Shown here: positions 13,096 to 13,549 of the stretch, in pieces
How positions within the stretch are numbered: position 1 is the first letter of the stretch
Layout of the letters: every line of letters begins with the position of its first letter
DNA from: Spirochaetae bacterium HGW-Spirochaetae-7
Lineage (GTDB): Bacteria; Spirochaetota; Spirochaetia; Treponematales; UBA12059
Reading direction: 5' to 3'
Assembly: GCA_002839245.1 (NCBI GenBank)
Contig: PGXR01000058.1
Location: forward strand, 1 to 13,549
Length of the DNA: 13,549 bases
Position numbers and translations under genes: made by a program
Notes under the pieces: generated by a model
The model's input: the letters and a program-made list of their open reading frames with translations, nothing else
Databases searched by the model: none
What the model was told of the DNA's origin: nothing

Positions 13096-13415
13096 AAAAA
13101 TTCCTCCATAGAGTCAAGTCTCCAGTATAAGATACTCAATTTAGGTCGTATGATGAACTTCAGAACTTGGTGACTATGATGAGCCCTTCTGTCAGCACAT
13201 GTTTTTCGGATTATAAAATGGATTCAACATTTTTTTGTTTCTATGCATCAGAACGTAAATTAGTCTCTATCTCCTGGAATTTACTCTCGTACATTTGATC
13301 TGGTGGCGTATGAAGTTGCCACAGTCGAACCTTGAAAAGCCGGAAAAGTCGAATTCGAGATAACTCGTTTCTGTAAATAAAATAAGCCGCCTTGAAAGGT
13401 GGCCTGTTAGAGCGG
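13096..13415. other. AT-rich non-coding stretch upstream of the aldolase
   Basis: About 320 bases with no convincing gene. It contains the aldolase ribosome binding site (TCCTCC at 13102-13107 on the plus strand) and a possible -10 box, TATACT on the minus strand (13129-13124), without a matching -35. Composition resembles the aldolase gene, not the rest of the window, so the two probably arrived together. Confidence 0.6.
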
Positions 13416-13549
13416 GCTGGACGGATTCGGCTTCCACCCCTCGGCGTCGTGCCTCGTCTTTTCGGGCCTAGGCAGGTCGCTTTCGCGGACATCCTGTCCG
13501 CTCTTCCTCGCTATCGCTCGGCGCGACCTGCCGTTCGAATCCGTCCAGC
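13416..13549. repeat. 134-bp nested inverted-repeat element (contains repeat copy B)
   Basis: Exact 14-bp inverted ends GCTGGACGGATTCG (13416-13429) and CGAATCCGTCCAGC (13536-13549) enclose a 10-bp inverted repeat GGCAGGTCGC/GCGACCTGCC (13471-13480 with 13523-13532) and a 7-bp hairpin GCGGACA-TCC-TGTCCGC (13485-13501). The 40-bp repeat copy B is 13417-13456. The element could extend past the window edge. It is non-coding and resembles a miniature mobile element or a folded recombination site. Confidence 0.85.

Noticed and set aside
13241..13492. Minus-strand open frame of 83 codons at the right end
   Set aside because: It runs through the repeat element and AT-rich spacer, has no recognisable motif or ribosome binding site, and its composition changes abruptly midway.
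13530..13549. GTTCGAATCC resembling a tRNA T-loop near the right edge
   Set aside because: The flanking bases (TGCCG and CCGTC) cannot form the T-stem, and the sequence is fully explained as the right arm of the 14-bp inverted repeat.
13400..13549. Canonical integron attC site
   Set aside because: No RYYYAAC at the 5' side or GTTRRRY at the 3' side is visible; the GTTAG at 13405 is in the wrong place. Kept only as a hypothesis of an attC-like fold.

Overview
The window (13,549 bases) reads as chromosomal DNA of a GC-rich, outer-membrane-bearing anaerobe or facultative anaerobe. A spirochaete is my best guess. The reasons are the paired TIGR03545/TIGR03546-type genes, a CsgG-like plus BMP-type periplasmic protein, and the general protein flavour. 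This is family-level recognition, not a database result. Both ends are cut: the left edge truncates an acr3 gene and the right edge ends exactly on the arm of an inverted repeat.

Bases 1-6109 form a metal/metalloid-handling block. A truncated Acr3 arsenite exporter (-) diverges from an arsR-family repressor and a CBS-pair protein (+). Between acr3 and arsR lie two well-formed, face-to-face sigma-70-like promoters, with a dyad in the spacer of one. A convergent two-gene operon follows (-): an ArsP/YraQ-type permease and a small CxxC thioredoxin-like protein. It diverges from a second ArsR of the CVC type, with TGTTTC/GAAACA operator-like sites between them. Next comes a short convergent gap holding a terminator-like hairpin and a 16-bp tandem repeat. 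It ends at the stop codon of a UPF0251(DUF134)-NifX-like fusion, whose start overlaps the end of an Mrp/NBP35 ATPase gene (-). The ATPase diverges from a ZIP-family metal transporter (+). Together this looks like sensing, thiol redox, Fe-S/metal carriage and transport of metals and arsenicals.

Bases 6157-9687 hold a minus-strand run: a TIGR03546-like membrane protein, a TIGR03545-like large membrane-anchored protein (4-bp overlap) and, 22 bases on, a D-2-hydroxyacid dehydrogenase. Bases 9688-9896 are a divergent control region with a perfect 8-3-8 dyad. Bases 9897-11516 encode a secreted protein that joins a CsgG-like domain to a BMP/PnrA-type ligand-binding domain.

Bases 11529-13549 are an accessory segment. 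A 40-bp repeat (37/40 identical) occurs at 11529-11568 and 13417-13456. Between the copies are the decayed 3' half of an AbiEii-type toxin gene and a visibly AT-richer class I fructose-bisphosphate aldolase gene, probably imported. The second repeat copy is part of a 134-bp element with nested inverted repeats that may be a mobile or recombination site.
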